Notes: a model not told the origin generated them from the sequence alone. 64,000 bases of DNA from Euzebya rosea (GCF_003073135.1 NZ_PGDQ01000004.1:236363-300362), one strand, 5' to 3'. Positions 46,856-55,338 are shown, numbered from the stretch's first letter. Numbers and translations: made by a program.

Positions 46856-48099
46856 CCCCCGACCCCGTCACCGATGCCATCTCGGCGACCGCCCCCGCGC
46901 TCGACCCGGCCACACGCCGGGTCGAGCCCGACGGGACCCTGGTGACGCGATCGGGGCCTGCGTCGTCCATGCACGACGCAGCCCCCGATCGTGCCGAACG
47001 GTCGCCGGCCGCCGGCGCCGGCGCGGCCCACACCCCCCACCGGGGGGAGGACGGGGGCACGAGCCGTCGCCCCGTCGTCCCGATCCTCATCGGCTTGGTC
47101 GTCCTGACCGCCGCCCTGTTCGCCGGTGCGCTGGCGCTCGGGTCGGTCTCCATTCCCGTCACCGAGGTCTGGACCGTCCTGACCGGCGGCGACCCGTCAA
47201 CGTCGTCGTGGTCGGTCATCATCACCGACATCCGCCTGCCCCGCGCCGTGACCGCGCTGGTCGCCGGCGCCGGGCTGTCCGTCGCCGGCCTGCAGCTGCA
47301 GACCCTGTTCCGCAACCCGCTGGCCGACCCGTTCGTGCTCGGCATCGCGTCGGGCGCAAGCCTCGGCGTCGCCCTGGTCAGCCTCGCCGGCAGCGGATCG
47401 ATGTTCCTCGGCACCCTCGCGCTGGGTGGCAGCGTGTCCACCGCCGTCGCCGCCGCCGTCGGGGCTGGGCTGGTGCTGGGCGCCGTCCTGACCTTCGCTC
47501 GGCGCATCCGCTCCATCACGAGCGTCCTCATCATCGGGCTCATGGCGGGCTACCTCGCCGGCTCGATCGTCAGCCTCCTGCTGTTCTTCTCCGACTCCGA
47601 CGACTTCCGCGCCTACCTGGCATGGAGCCTGGGGTCCTTCCGCGGGGTCACCTGGTCCGAGCTGGCCGTGCTCGTCCCCGCCGCCGTCATCGGGCTGCTG
47701 CTGGCCGCCTCCACCGTCAAGGGGCTCAACGCCCTGCTCCTCGGCGAGCGCTACGCCGAGTCCGTCGGCGTCAACGTCCGGGCCGTCCGGGCGGTCATCA
47801 TCGTGTCCTCCTCCCTCCTCGCGGGGGTCATCACCGCGTTCGCCGGACCCATCGCCTTCGTCGGCCTCGCCGTGCCACACCTCGGCCGGGCGCTGCTGCG
47901 CACCTCCGACCATCGGGTGCTGATGCCGTCCGTCGTGCTGATCGGTGCCTGCGTGGCCCTCGGCACCGAGATCATCGCCGGCGTCCCCGGCCAGGACCTC
48001 GCGCTGCCGCTCAACGCCGTCACCCCCGTGCTCGGCGCCCCCGTCGTCATCGTCGTCCTGATGCGCCTGCGTCGCTCGGCGGAGGTGGTGCTGTCGTGA
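46852..48099 (+). CDS. btuC: FecCD/BtuC-family ABC transporter permease
   Basis: 415-residue permease. A ~75-residue disordered cytoplasmic N-terminus (rich in Pro, Asp, Ala) precedes the ten-helix FecCD core: ITDIRLPRAVTALVAGAGLS, TLFRNPLADPFVLGIASGAS, WSLGSFRGVTWSEL, FAGPIAFVGLAVPHLGRAL. It shares the ATGA stop/start with btuF and GTGA with btuD, so the three are coupled. The family also includes siderophore and haem permeases; the riboswitch makes cobalamin the best guess. Confidence 0.94.
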   Translation: MTPDPVTDAISATAPALDPATRRVEPDGTLVTRSGPASSMHDAAPDRAERSPAAGAGAAHTPHRGEDGGTSRRPVVPILIGLVVLTAALFAGALALGSVSIPVTEVWTVLTGGDPSTSSWSVIITDIRLPRAVTALVAGAGLSVAGLQLQTLFRNPLADPFVLGIASGASLGVALVSLAGSGSMFLGTLALGGSVSTAVAAAVGAGLVLGAVLTFARRIRSITSVLIIGLMAGYLAGSIVSLLLFFSDSDDFRAYLAWSLGSFRGVTWSELAVLVPAAVIGLLLAASTVKGLNALLLGERYAESVGVNVRAVRAVIIVSSSLLAGVITAFAGPIAFVGLAVPHLGRALLRTSDHRVLMPSVVLIGACVALGTEIIAGVPGQDLALPLNAVTPVLGAPVVIVVLMRLRRSAEVVLS

Positions 48100-49178
48100 C
48101 CGCCACGTCCGTGCCACCCGCCACCACGTCGTCGTCCCCCGTGCTCGCCACGGCCGGCCTGCGGGCCGGCTACCACGACGGGCGTCGGACCGTCCCGATC
48201 GTCGGACCCGCCGACCTGGCGGTCCACCGTGGCCGCTTCGTCGCCGTGCTCGGCCCCAACGGTGCCGGCAAGACGACGTTGCTGCGCACCCTCGGTGGGG
48301 TCATCCCACCGCTCGAGGGCGTGGTCACGGCCACCACCGGGTCCGGCACGCGCGAGCTGACGAGGATGAAGCGGGCCGACCGCGCCACCCACATCGCCGT
48401 CGTCCTGACCGACCACCCCGACGTCGGGCTGCTCCGCGCCCGCGACATCGTGGCCATCGGCCGGCATCCCCACACCGGCTGGTCCGGGCGCATGACCGAT
48501 CGCGACCACCGCATCGTCGACGATGCGCTCGAGGCCGTGGGTGCCACCCATCTGGCCGACCGCGAGCTGGCCCGGCTGTCCGACGGCCAGCGGCAGCGGG
48601 TGTGGATCGCCCGGGCGCTCGCCCAGGAACCCGCCGTGCTGCTGCTGGACGAACCGACCGCCTTCCTCGACCTTCCCGGGCGGGTCGAGGCCATCGACCT
48701 GCTGCGTCGCCTGGCCGCCACCCGCGACCTTGCCGTGGTCGCCTCCATCCACGATCTCGACCTTGCCCTTCGCGTCGCCGACACGGCATGGCTGCTGGAC
48801 GGCTCGGGCAGCGTGGAGGTCGGAGCGCCCGAGGACCTGGCCCTCGACGGCGCGATCGACCGGGCCTTCGGCCGCGACGACATCCGCTTCGACCTGGCGA
48901 CCGCGTCCTTCCAGCTGCCCGTCGACTGCTGCGCCGAGGTCGCCGTGACCGGTGTGGACGGCGAGGCCCCCGACCCCACCCGCGGGTTGTGGACCGGACG
49001 GGCGCTCGCCCGAGCTGGCGCCGTCGTCGTCGACCGGTCCTCGTGGTTGACGGTGGAGGTGCTGCCCGACCGGTGGCGCCTGCACGGCCCGGAGACCGTC
49101 GAGTGCACCACCCTCCACCAGCTGGCCGACGCCGTCCGTGCAGCCGGCCTGGTGGTCCCCACCGGCGACCGGCCGTGA
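48096..49178 (+). CDS. btuD: Cobalamin ABC transporter ATP-binding protein (BtuD-like) with C-terminal extension
   Basis: 360-residue protein. The ABC domain (about residues 15-245) shows GPNGAGKTTLLRTLGGV, LSDGQRQRVWIARALA (signature with Asp replacing Gly), VLLLDEPTAFLDLPGR and ASIHDLDLALR. After it comes a ~110-residue extension that includes LPVDCCAEVAVTG and DRSSWLTVEVLPDRWRL, with no recognised domain; E. coli BtuD (249 residues) lacks it. GTG 48096 overlaps the btuC stop, and its own stop overlaps the cobQ start. Confidence 0.92.
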   Translation: MTATSVPPATTSSSPVLATAGLRAGYHDGRRTVPIVGPADLAVHRGRFVAVLGPNGAGKTTLLRTLGGVIPPLEGVVTATTGSGTRELTRMKRADRATHIAVVLTDHPDVGLLRARDIVAIGRHPHTGWSGRMTDRDHRIVDDALEAVGATHLADRELARLSDGQRQRVWIARALAQEPAVLLLDEPTAFLDLPGRVEAIDLLRRLAATRDLAVVASIHDLDLALRVADTAWLLDGSGSVEVGAPEDLALDGAIDRAFGRDDIRFDLATASFQLPVDCCAEVAVTGVDGEAPDPTRGLWTGRALARAGAVVVDRSSWLTVEVLPDRWRLHGPETVECTTLHQLADAVRAAGLVVPTGDRP

Positions 49179-50677
49179 CCGCACCGGCGCCGGCGATCCT
49201 GATCGCCGGGACGGGCAGCGACGCCGGCAAGACCACCCTCGTCGCGGCCCTCTGCCGGCTGCTGGTCGACCGGGGCATCGACGTCGCCCCGTTCAAGGCG
49301 CAGAACATGGCGCTCAACAGCGCGGTGGCCAGCGACGGCGGCGAGATCGGCCGGGCCCAGGCGCTGCAGGCGGCCGCGGCACGCATCCCCGCCACCACCG
49401 CCATGAACCCGATCCTGCTGAAGCCCAGCGGTGAGCGGACCAGCCACGTCGTCGTCGACGGTCGGCCGCTGCAGGAGGCCGACGCCGTCAGCTACGGCCC
49501 GCTGACCACCCGCCTGCGGCCCCACGTCCGCCGGGCGCTCGCAGACCTCCGTGCCCGCCACGACCTGGTCGTCTGCGAGGGGGCGGGCGGCGTGGCCGAA
49601 CCCAACCTCCGTGACCGCGACCTGGTCAACATGGGGCTCGCGGCCGACGCCGACCTGCCCGTCGTGGTCGTCGGCGACATCGAGCGGGGCGGCGTCTTCG
49701 CCAGCCTGTACGGGTCGTGGGCGCTGCAGCCCGACGACGACCGCGCACGGATCCGCGGCTTCGTCATCAACCGGTTCCGGGGTGACGCGAGCCTGCTGGA
49801 ACCGGCGATCGCGGACCTGACCGCACGCACCGGCGTGCCGGTCCTCGGGGTGGTCCCGTGGGTCGACGGGCTCGCGCTGGACGCCGAGGACTCCCTGGGC
49901 CTGCGCGACCTCGACGGCGGGCCATCGGTGGGGAAGGAGGGGCTGCGGATCGCCGTGCTCCGGCTGCAGCGCATCTCCAACTTCACCGACATCGACGCCC
50001 TCGGCCACGAACCCGGGGTGTCGGTGACGTTCACCGAGTCGGCGACGGCCGTCGCCGACGCCGACCTCGTCGTCGTGCCCGGGACCCGTGCCACCGTCGC
50101 CGACCTCGACCGGCTCCGCGCGCTCGGCCTGGACCGGGCACTGGGTGCACGGGCTGCCGCGGGCAACCCCATCCTCGGCATCTGCGGTGGCTACCAGATG
50201 CTGGGACGGACGATCACCGACCACGTCGAGGGCAGGCGTGGCACCGTCGCCGGACTCGGCCTGCTCCCCGTCGACACCACCTTCGGCGAGGACAAGATCG
50301 TGCGTCGGGTCGAGGGGGACGCGCCGGCCCTGGGGACGGCCGCGACCGGGTACGAGATCCGCCACGGCCGTACCCGGGTCGACGACGGGACGACGGTCCT
50401 GGTCCGCGACGCCGACGGGCAGCCTGGCGGCGCCGTGTCGGGCGCCGTCATGGGCACGTCGTGGCACGGCCTGGCCGACCACGACGACACCAGGCGAGCG
50501 CTCCTTCGCTGGGTCGCGGACCTGCGGGGCCGTCGCTTCGTCCCGGGCGACGCCCCTGTGGGCGCACGCCGCGAGGCCGACCTGGACCGCCTCGCGTCGG
50601 TCGTCGCCGATCACGTCGACATCAACGCCCTGCTGGCGCGTGCCGGTGTCCGTCCCGGCCCACGGGCCGGCGGGTGA
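49175..50677 (+). CDS. cobQ: Cobyric acid synthase (adenosylcobyric acid synthase)
   Basis: 500-residue glutamine amidotransferase that amidates side chains b, d, e and g of adenosylcobyrinate a,c-diamide in cobalamin synthesis. The N-terminal ATP domain has AGTGSDAGKTTLVAALCRLL, PFKAQNMALNSAVA and VVCEGAGGVAEPN. The C-terminal class I amidotransferase has nucleophile Cys337 in LGICGGYQMLG and His431 in GTSWHGL. Start GTG 49175 shares GTGA with btuD, so it belongs to the riboswitch operon. Its place beside cbiZ suggests a role in corrinoid salvage or remodelling, or one outlying step of de novo synthesis. Confidence 0.95.
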   Translation: MTAPAPAILIAGTGSDAGKTTLVAALCRLLVDRGIDVAPFKAQNMALNSAVASDGGEIGRAQALQAAAARIPATTAMNPILLKPSGERTSHVVVDGRPLQEADAVSYGPLTTRLRPHVRRALADLRARHDLVVCEGAGGVAEPNLRDRDLVNMGLAADADLPVVVVGDIERGGVFASLYGSWALQPDDDRARIRGFVINRFRGDASLLEPAIADLTARTGVPVLGVVPWVDGLALDAEDSLGLRDLDGGPSVGKEGLRIAVLRLQRISNFTDIDALGHEPGVSVTFTESATAVADADLVVVPGTRATVADLDRLRALGLDRALGARAAAGNPILGICGGYQMLGRTITDHVEGRRGTVAGLGLLPVDTTFGEDKIVRRVEGDAPALGTAATGYEIRHGRTRVDDGTTVLVRDADGQPGGAVSGAVMGTSWHGLADHDDTRRALLRWVADLRGRRFVPGDAPVGARREADLDRLASVVADHVDINALLARAGVRPGPRAGG

Positions 50678-50732
50678 CACCCATGCCGTCGGCTACCGTG
50701 TCGGCGACTCCCACACCCCGCAGGAGACCCCG

Positions 50733-51728
50733 ATGACCCACCAGCTGGACCTGCCCATCCGGCCTCGTCGCAACCGAGCCACGCCGGCCCTGCGCGACCT
50801 GGTCCGCGAGACCACGCTCACCCCGGCCGACATGCTGCTGCCGATGTTCCTGCACGTCGACGAGCACGACGTGCCGATCGAGTCGATGCCCGGCGTGACC
50901 CGCTGGAGCCTCGACGGGCTGGTCGAGGAGGTCGGCCGGGTCGCCGCACTCGGCATCCGGGGGGTCGTGCTGTTCCCCAAGATCGAGGATGTGCTGAAGT
51001 CCCCGAGGGGCGAGGAGTGCCACAACCCCGACGGGCTGTACCCGCGGGCGATCCGGGCGATCAAGGACGCCCACCCGGACATGCTGGTCATCACCGACGT
51101 GGCGCTCGACCCCTACTCCAGCGAGGGCCACGACGGGATCGTCGCCCCCGACGGTCGGATCCTCAACGACGAGACCGTCGAGGTCCTCGCCATGCAGGCC
51201 GTGTGCCAGGCCGACGCCGGCGCCGACGTCATCGCGCCCAGCGACATGATGGACGGCCGGGTCGAGGCGATCCGCGACGCGCTCGACGCCGACGGCCACA
51301 CCGACGTCGGGATCATGTCCTACACCGCCAAGTACGCCTCCGCCTTCTACGGCCCCTTCCGGGGCGCGCTCGACTCCGCTCCCAAGTCCGGCGACAAGAA
51401 GACCTACCAGATGGATCCCGGCAACGTCCGCGAGGCGCTGCGCGAGTACGAGCAGGACGTGCTCGAGGGTGCCGACATGGTCATGGTCAAGCCCGCCGGT
51501 CCGTACCTCGACGTCATCCGACGGCTCGCCGACGTCTCCACGGTGCCCGTCGCCGCCTACCAGGTGAGCGGTGAGTACCTCATGATCGCCGCCGCGTCAC
51601 GGGCGGGTTGGCTGGACGAGCGAGCCATCGCCATCGAGACCCTCACCGGCATCAAGCGAGCCGGCGCCGACATCGTCCTGACCTACTATGCCGACCGGGT
51701 CGCCGAGTGGCTGCAGACCACCGGCTGA
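50733..51728 (+). CDS. hemB: Delta-aminolevulinic acid dehydratase (porphobilinogen synthase)
   Basis: 331-residue enzyme that condenses two 5-aminolevulinate molecules into porphobilinogen for haem and corrinoid synthesis. Schiff-base lysines are Lys200 (SYTAKYASAFYGPF) and Lys253 (VMVKPAGPYLD). The metal loop reads DVALDPYSSEGHDG, lacking the zinc-binding cysteines of the E. coli type, so a magnesium-dependent enzyme is expected. The ATG has AGGAG about 8 nt upstream. TACCGT (50694-50699) in the 55-bp gap may give it its own promoter in addition to the cobalamin operon. Its 3' end overlaps cbiZ by 22 nt. Confidence 0.96.
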   Translation: MTHQLDLPIRPRRNRATPALRDLVRETTLTPADMLLPMFLHVDEHDVPIESMPGVTRWSLDGLVEEVGRVAALGIRGVVLFPKIEDVLKSPRGEECHNPDGLYPRAIRAIKDAHPDMLVITDVALDPYSSEGHDGIVAPDGRILNDETVEVLAMQAVCQADAGADVIAPSDMMDGRVEAIRDALDADGHTDVGIMSYTAKYASAFYGPFRGALDSAPKSGDKKTYQMDPGNVREALREYEQDVLEGADMVMVKPAGPYLDVIRRLADVSTVPVAAYQVSGEYLMIAAASRAGWLDERAIAIETLTGIKRAGADIVLTYYADRVAEWLQTTG

Positions 51729-52393
51729 CCGTCGACGGGGACCGCCTGGTCCTCGTCCTCGACCAGGCCCGTCCCTGCGTGGCCTCCACCATCGTGGGGG
51801 GCGGCATCGGCACCGTCCGGACCTGGCTGAACCTCGAGGTGCCGCTGGCCTACGACCGGCTGGACCCCGTCGCCCACCTGAAGGAACGCGCCGACGACCT
51901 CGACGGTCCGCTGGTGGCCACCATGACGGCCGCGGCGGTCGACCGCTGGGTCGAGGGGCGGCAGGGCCTGGCGTGGGTCGTCGCCACGGTCGGGGTGTCC
52001 GTGCCGCTGGCGGCAGCCGGCAGCTGGGAACCCCACCACGGGCCCGGGACGATCAACATCGCCGCCGTGCTCGATGCCCGCCTCGACGACGCCGGGCTGG
52101 TCAACGCGGTGCAGACGTTGACGGAGGCCAAGGCGCAGGCCATCGCCGACGCCGGGCTGCCGGCCACCAACCGCGACGGCGTCGCCACCGGCACCGCCAC
52201 CGACTCGATCCTGGTCGCGGCCGCGCCGGTCCGGTCGCGGCCCGAGGGCATCGACCCCTCCTTGTGGGACGGTCCGTCGTCGTTTGCCGGCCCCGCCACA
52301 CGGGTCGGCCACGACCTGGCCATGGCCACCCACACCGCCATCACCGCCGGCCTCGCCCGCTGGCGCGCCGACCACCCCTCCACCGACCGCTAG
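51707..52393 (+). CDS. cbiZ: Adenosylcobinamide amidohydrolase CbiZ
   Basis: 228-residue CbiZ-family protein. Family marks are CVASTIVGGGIGTVRTWLNL near the N-terminus, TMTAAAVDRW, WVVATVGVSVPLAAA, GTINIAAVLDARL and a C-terminal NRDGVATGTATDSILVAA. In archaea and some bacteria CbiZ cleaves the aminopropanol side chain of adenosylcobinamide to give adenosylcobyric acid, which permits salvage and remodelling of foreign corrinoids. GTG 51707 lies inside hemB (22-nt overlap) in a different frame, so translation is probably coupled. Its link with BtuFCD and CobQ supports this salvage role. Confidence 0.9.
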   Translation: MAADHRLTVDGDRLVLVLDQARPCVASTIVGGGIGTVRTWLNLEVPLAYDRLDPVAHLKERADDLDGPLVATMTAAAVDRWVEGRQGLAWVVATVGVSVPLAAAGSWEPHHGPGTINIAAVLDARLDDAGLVNAVQTLTEAKAQAIADAGLPATNRDGVATGTATDSILVAAAPVRSRPEGIDPSLWDGPSSFAGPATRVGHDLAMATHTAITAGLARWRADHPSTDR

Positions 52394-52407
52394 ACCCGGG
52401 AGCCCAC

Positions 52408-53304
52408 GTGTCCTCAGCCATCGCCAGCCTCATCCCCTCCGGAACCGACATCGCCGCCGCCCTCGGGCTCGGCGACCGGCTGGTCGGGGTGTCCCACGAG
52501 TGCGACCACGCCATCGCCGAGGGCAAGCCGGTGCTGACCAGCTCGATCCTCGACCTGACGATGACGCCCGGCGAGATCGACGCGGCCGTCAGCGCCTCCG
52601 TGGCCGACGGGCACAGCCTGTACCGGACCGACCGCCCGCTGCTGCACCAGCTGGACCCCGGCCTGGTGCTCAGCCAGGACGTCTGCGACGTCTGCGCGGT
52701 CAACGGCGAGGTCGCCCGCGGCGACGTGCCGGAGGGTGCCGAGCTGATCATGCTGACGGCCGTCCGCCTCGCCCACCTGTGGGAGGACCTCGCCCGTGTC
52801 GGCCGGGCCGCCGGGGTCGAGGCGACCGCCGACCGCGTCGTCGCGGAGGCCAAGCAGGACCTCGCCGCGGTCGCCGAGTCCGTCGCCGGGGTGGAGCGGC
52901 CGCGCATCGTGGCGCTGGAGTGGGGCGACCCGTACTTCATCGCCGGCCACTGGGTGCCCGAGCTGATCGACCTCGCCGGCGGCGTCGACGCCCTGGCCGA
53001 CCCGGGTGAGGCGTCGCGGCGGGTCACCCCCGAGGAGGTCGCGGAGGCCGATCCCGACATCGTGCTGTTCGTCCCCTGCGGCTACTCCCTCGAGCGGTCG
53101 GTGGACGAGGCGAGGGGTCTGCCGCTCGCCGACCTCCGGGCCGTTCGCGAGGGCCGGTTCTGGGCGATGGACGCCACCCGCCTCTTCAGCCGGTGCACCC
53201 CGCAGGCCGTCGTCAGCGGCGCTCGCGCCCTGGCGTCGGTGATGCACCCCGACCGCGCCGGCGCCCCCGCCCCCGCCGACGCCGTTCGGATCACCCTGTC
53301 CTGA
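52408..53304 (+). CDS. BtuF/TroA-fold corrinoid-binding-like protein without signal peptide
   Basis: 298-residue protein of the helical-backbone metal/B12 receptor fold. Family features are SAIASLIPSGTDIAAALGLG, LVGVSHECDHAI, PGLVLSQDVCDVCAVNG, IVALEWGDPYFIAGHWVPEL and DIVLFVPCGYSLE. It begins directly with the domain, with no signal peptide or lipobox, so unless processed otherwise it is cytoplasmic. Three Cys residues cluster in QDVCDVCAV. GTG 52408 has GGGAG 7 nt upstream. As last gene in the cobalamin cluster it may hold or hand over corrinoids; that role is inference. Confidence 0.85.
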   Translation: MSSAIASLIPSGTDIAAALGLGDRLVGVSHECDHAIAEGKPVLTSSILDLTMTPGEIDAAVSASVADGHSLYRTDRPLLHQLDPGLVLSQDVCDVCAVNGEVARGDVPEGAELIMLTAVRLAHLWEDLARVGRAAGVEATADRVVAEAKQDLAAVAESVAGVERPRIVALEWGDPYFIAGHWVPELIDLAGGVDALADPGEASRRVTPEEVAEADPDIVLFVPCGYSLERSVDEARGLPLADLRAVREGRFWAMDATRLFSRCTPQAVVSGARALASVMHPDRAGAPAPADAVRITLS

Positions 53305-53314
53305 CGACGTCGCG

Positions 53315-53351
53315 TGTCGAATACCGGGCCGCCCGTCGCGATGACCCGACA
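53315..53351. repeat. 37-bp palindromic intergenic repeat, copy 3
   Basis: Begins TGTCGAATAC, contains GGGCCGCCCGTCG and ends ACCCGACA. Length and layout match copies 1 and 2 (32670, 32743); CGCG precedes it as well. It lies between the convergent cobalamin cluster and sodX. The left arm is more diverged, so the outer stem is shorter. Confidence 0.75.
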
Positions 53352-53363
53352 GGGCTCGAGGGG

Positions 53364-53774
53364 TCAGGTCGACCAGAGCCAGCCTGCGCGGTCGGGTGGG
53401 GCGTAGCGGTAGATCGGCCGGCCGAGGACCAGGCGGCGCGGGACGGGACCGAAGTGCCGTGAGTCGGTGCTGGCCGACGGGTTGTCGCCGCGGACCGTGA
53501 CGGTGCGACGGTCGACTGCTTCGGCCCGCTTGACGAGCAGCCGGTCGGCCTCCTCGGGATGGGTCACGACGACCAGCCGGCCGGGCCGAACCGGACCGGG
53601 GGACACCAGCAGCCGGTCACCGGGCAGCAGGGTGGGCAGCATGCTCGGCCCCTGCACGGTGACGCGGGGGAGGGTGAGCAGCCGGGCGGCGCCGACGGCC
53701 GCGACGAGCGCGGCGGCGACTGCAGGCCATGTGACAGGGCGGGGGGTTCGGACCGGGTCGGTTGGGAGGGCCAT
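53364..53774 (-). CDS. sodX: Nickel-type superoxide dismutase maturation protease
   Basis: 136-residue signal-peptidase-like (S24/S26) protease with one N-terminal membrane helix (about residues 17-34). Catalytic Ser44 is in QGPSMLPTLLPGD and catalytic Lys82 in LLVKRAEAV. RGDNPSASTDSRHFGPV is the S26-family box E region. It is expected to remove the N-terminal propeptide of NiSOD so that the nickel hook can form. It is encoded divergently from sodN, 52 bp away, confirming the assignment. It converges with the cobalamin cluster. Confidence 0.92.
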   Translation of the reverse strand: MALPTDPVRTPRPVTWPAVAAALVAAVGAARLLTLPRVTVQGPSMLPTLLPGDRLLVSPGPVRPGRLVVVTHPEEADRLLVKRAEAVDRRTVTVRGDNPSASTDSRHFGPVPRRLVLGRPIYRYAPPDRAGWLWST

Positions 53775-53826
53775 GGGTAGCTAGAGTGTGGCCCGCTTTC
53801 GTGTCCACCCCCTCAAGGAGAACCAC

Positions 53827-54240
53827 ATGCTCCAGCGAATCCTGACCCTGACCGACCGCTTCAACGCCCCGACGACCGCCCACGCGCACTGCGACCTGAT
53901 GTGCGGCGTCTACGACCCGGCCCAGGCCCGCATCGAGGCGGAGTCGGTCCTGAAGTGCGCGGAGAAGTACCAGGACTCCGACGACCCGGTCTTCAAGCAG
54001 CGGGCGATCACCATCAAGGAGGAGCGGGCCGAGCTGGTCAAGCACCACCTGTCGGTGCTGTGGACCGACTACTTCAAGCCGCCGCACGTGGAGCAGTTCC
54101 CACAGCTGCACGACCTGTTCTGGCGCGCGATCAAGGCCGCTGGTGACGCCAAGAAGAGCGTCGACCCGGCCGACGGCCAGAAGCTGCTGGACCTGATCGA
54201 CGAGATCGCCGGCATCTTCGCGGAGACCAAGAAGGGCTAG
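53827..54240 (+). CDS. sodN: Nickel superoxide dismutase precursor
   Basis: 137-residue NiSOD. A 20-residue propeptide (MLQRILTLTDRFNAPTTAHA) precedes the nickel hook HCDLMCGVYDPAQARIEAES, so mature His1, Cys2 and Cys6 (precursor 21, 22, 26) are kept. The fifth mature residue is Met where the canonical hook has Pro (HCDLPCG). The four-helix bundle follows, including LSVLWTDYFKPPHVEQFP. ATG 53827 has AAGGAG 6 nt upstream. The enzyme converts superoxide to oxygen and hydrogen peroxide in the cytoplasm after SodX processing. A stem-loop terminator follows. Confidence 0.96.
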   Translation: MLQRILTLTDRFNAPTTAHAHCDLMCGVYDPAQARIEAESVLKCAEKYQDSDDPVFKQRAITIKEERAELVKHHLSVLWTDYFKPPHVEQFPQLHDLFWRAIKAAGDAKKSVDPADGQKLLDLIDEIAGIFAETKKG

Positions 54241-54277
54241 CCAGGCCGCTCCGGCCTCGAGCCCCGACATCGCCCCG

Positions 54278-54294
54278 GCCCCGACGGTCGGGGC
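54278..54294 (+). terminator. Stem-loop terminator of sodN
   Basis: GCCCCGA-CGG-TCGGGGC followed by GTTGTC, 38 nt after the sodN stop. Confidence 0.7.
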
Positions 54295-54361
54295 GTTGTC
54301 ATGTTCGGGGTCGTGCAGGACGCGGCGTCGCAGGCAGGGCGTCAGCTGGTAGACCACCACC

Positions 54362-55207
54362 ATGCCGATCGACATCGATGCCCTGCTGGCCGCCGACCCC
54401 ATCGAGTGGGACGCCTCGTGGACGACCAAGGACGTGATCCTGTACCACCTCGGGATCGGCGCCGGCGTGCCGGCCACCGACCCGGGCGAGCTGCGGCTCA
54501 CCTACGAACCCGACCTCGTGGTCATGCCGTCCTTCGGGACGGTGCCCGGCTTCCTGCCCATCCCGTCCTACGCCGACCTCCCCGGCTTCGACATCGACCT
54601 GCGCATGCTGGTCCACGGCGAGCACGACCTGGTCCTCCACCGGCCGCTGCCGACGGAGGCCACCGCCACCTCCAGCGCCCGCGCGGTGGGGGTGTACGAC
54701 AAGCGGTCCGGCGCGTCGGTGGTCTTCGAGAACACCACCACGGTCGACGGCGAGCCCATCGCCACCAACACCATGACGGCCTTCATCCGTGGCGAGGGCG
54801 GCTTCGGCGGTGACCCCGGCCCGTCCGGTGACCGGATCCGCCCACCGCGGCGGGACCCCGACTCGACGGTGCGGACGCCGACCCTGGCGCAGCAGGCGCT
54901 GCTGTACCGGCTGAGCGGGGACGCCAACCCCCTGCACGCCGATCCGGCGTTCGCGGCCGTCGGCGGGTTCGACCGCCCGATCCTCCACGGCATGTGCACC
55001 TTCGGCATCGCCTGCAAGGCCGCCGTGCAGACCCTCCTCGACGGCGACACCACCGCCGTCACTCGCTACCAGGCCCGGTTCTCCGGCGTCGTGCTCCCGG
55101 GCGACACCCTCGAGCACGCCCTGTGGCGCGAGGACGACAGCATCGTCATCGAGAGCCGCGTGGACGACCGGGCCGTCCTCAAGCAGGCCAGGCTGATGCT
55201 CGGCTGA
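54362..55207 (+). CDS. MaoC/2-enoyl-CoA hydratase 2-like protein
   Basis: 281-residue double hot-dog protein resembling the hydratase-2 unit of peroxisomal multifunctional enzyme 2. The catalytic motif LSGDANPLHADPAFAAVGGF with RPILHGMCTFGIA supplies the Asp and His residues of (R)-specific enoyl-CoA hydratases. The N-terminal half (about residues 1-140) has the inactive hot-dog typical of this arrangement. A role in fatty-acid or polyketide-like acyl-CoA hydration is inferred from the family. The start region has no ribosome site; TAGACC lies 6 nt upstream. It is flanked by terminators, so it is a single-gene transcript. Confidence 0.88.
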   Translation: MPIDIDALLAADPIEWDASWTTKDVILYHLGIGAGVPATDPGELRLTYEPDLVVMPSFGTVPGFLPIPSYADLPGFDIDLRMLVHGEHDLVLHRPLPTEATATSSARAVGVYDKRSGASVVFENTTTVDGEPIATNTMTAFIRGEGGFGGDPGPSGDRIRPPRRDPDSTVRTPTLAQQALLYRLSGDANPLHADPAFAAVGGFDRPILHGMCTFGIACKAAVQTLLDGDTTAVTRYQARFSGVVLPGDTLEHALWREDDSIVIESRVDDRAVLKQARLMLG

Positions 55208-55228
55208 GACGCGACGCCCGACAACCCC

Positions 55229-55270
55229 CGCGACCGACACCCCGCGAACGACACCCCGCGAACGACAACA
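55229..55270. repeat. Three tandem copies of a 14-bp unit
   Basis: CGCGACCGACACCC, CGCGAACGACACCC and CGCGAACGACAACA in direct succession, immediately before a terminator stem. Too short to interpret. Confidence 0.75.
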
Positions 55271-55298
55271 GGGCCCGGCGCGTGATGCGCCGGGCCCT
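55270..55298. terminator. Bidirectional terminator between the MaoC-like and livK genes
   Basis: Perfect 12-bp stem AGGGCCCGGCGC / GCGCCGGGCCCT around loop GTGAT, lying between convergent genes. It should stop transcription from either side. Confidence 0.85.
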
Positions 55299-55338
55299 GC
55301 GATGTCCTGGTGGTGATCGGGTGATCACCGACCGGGTG

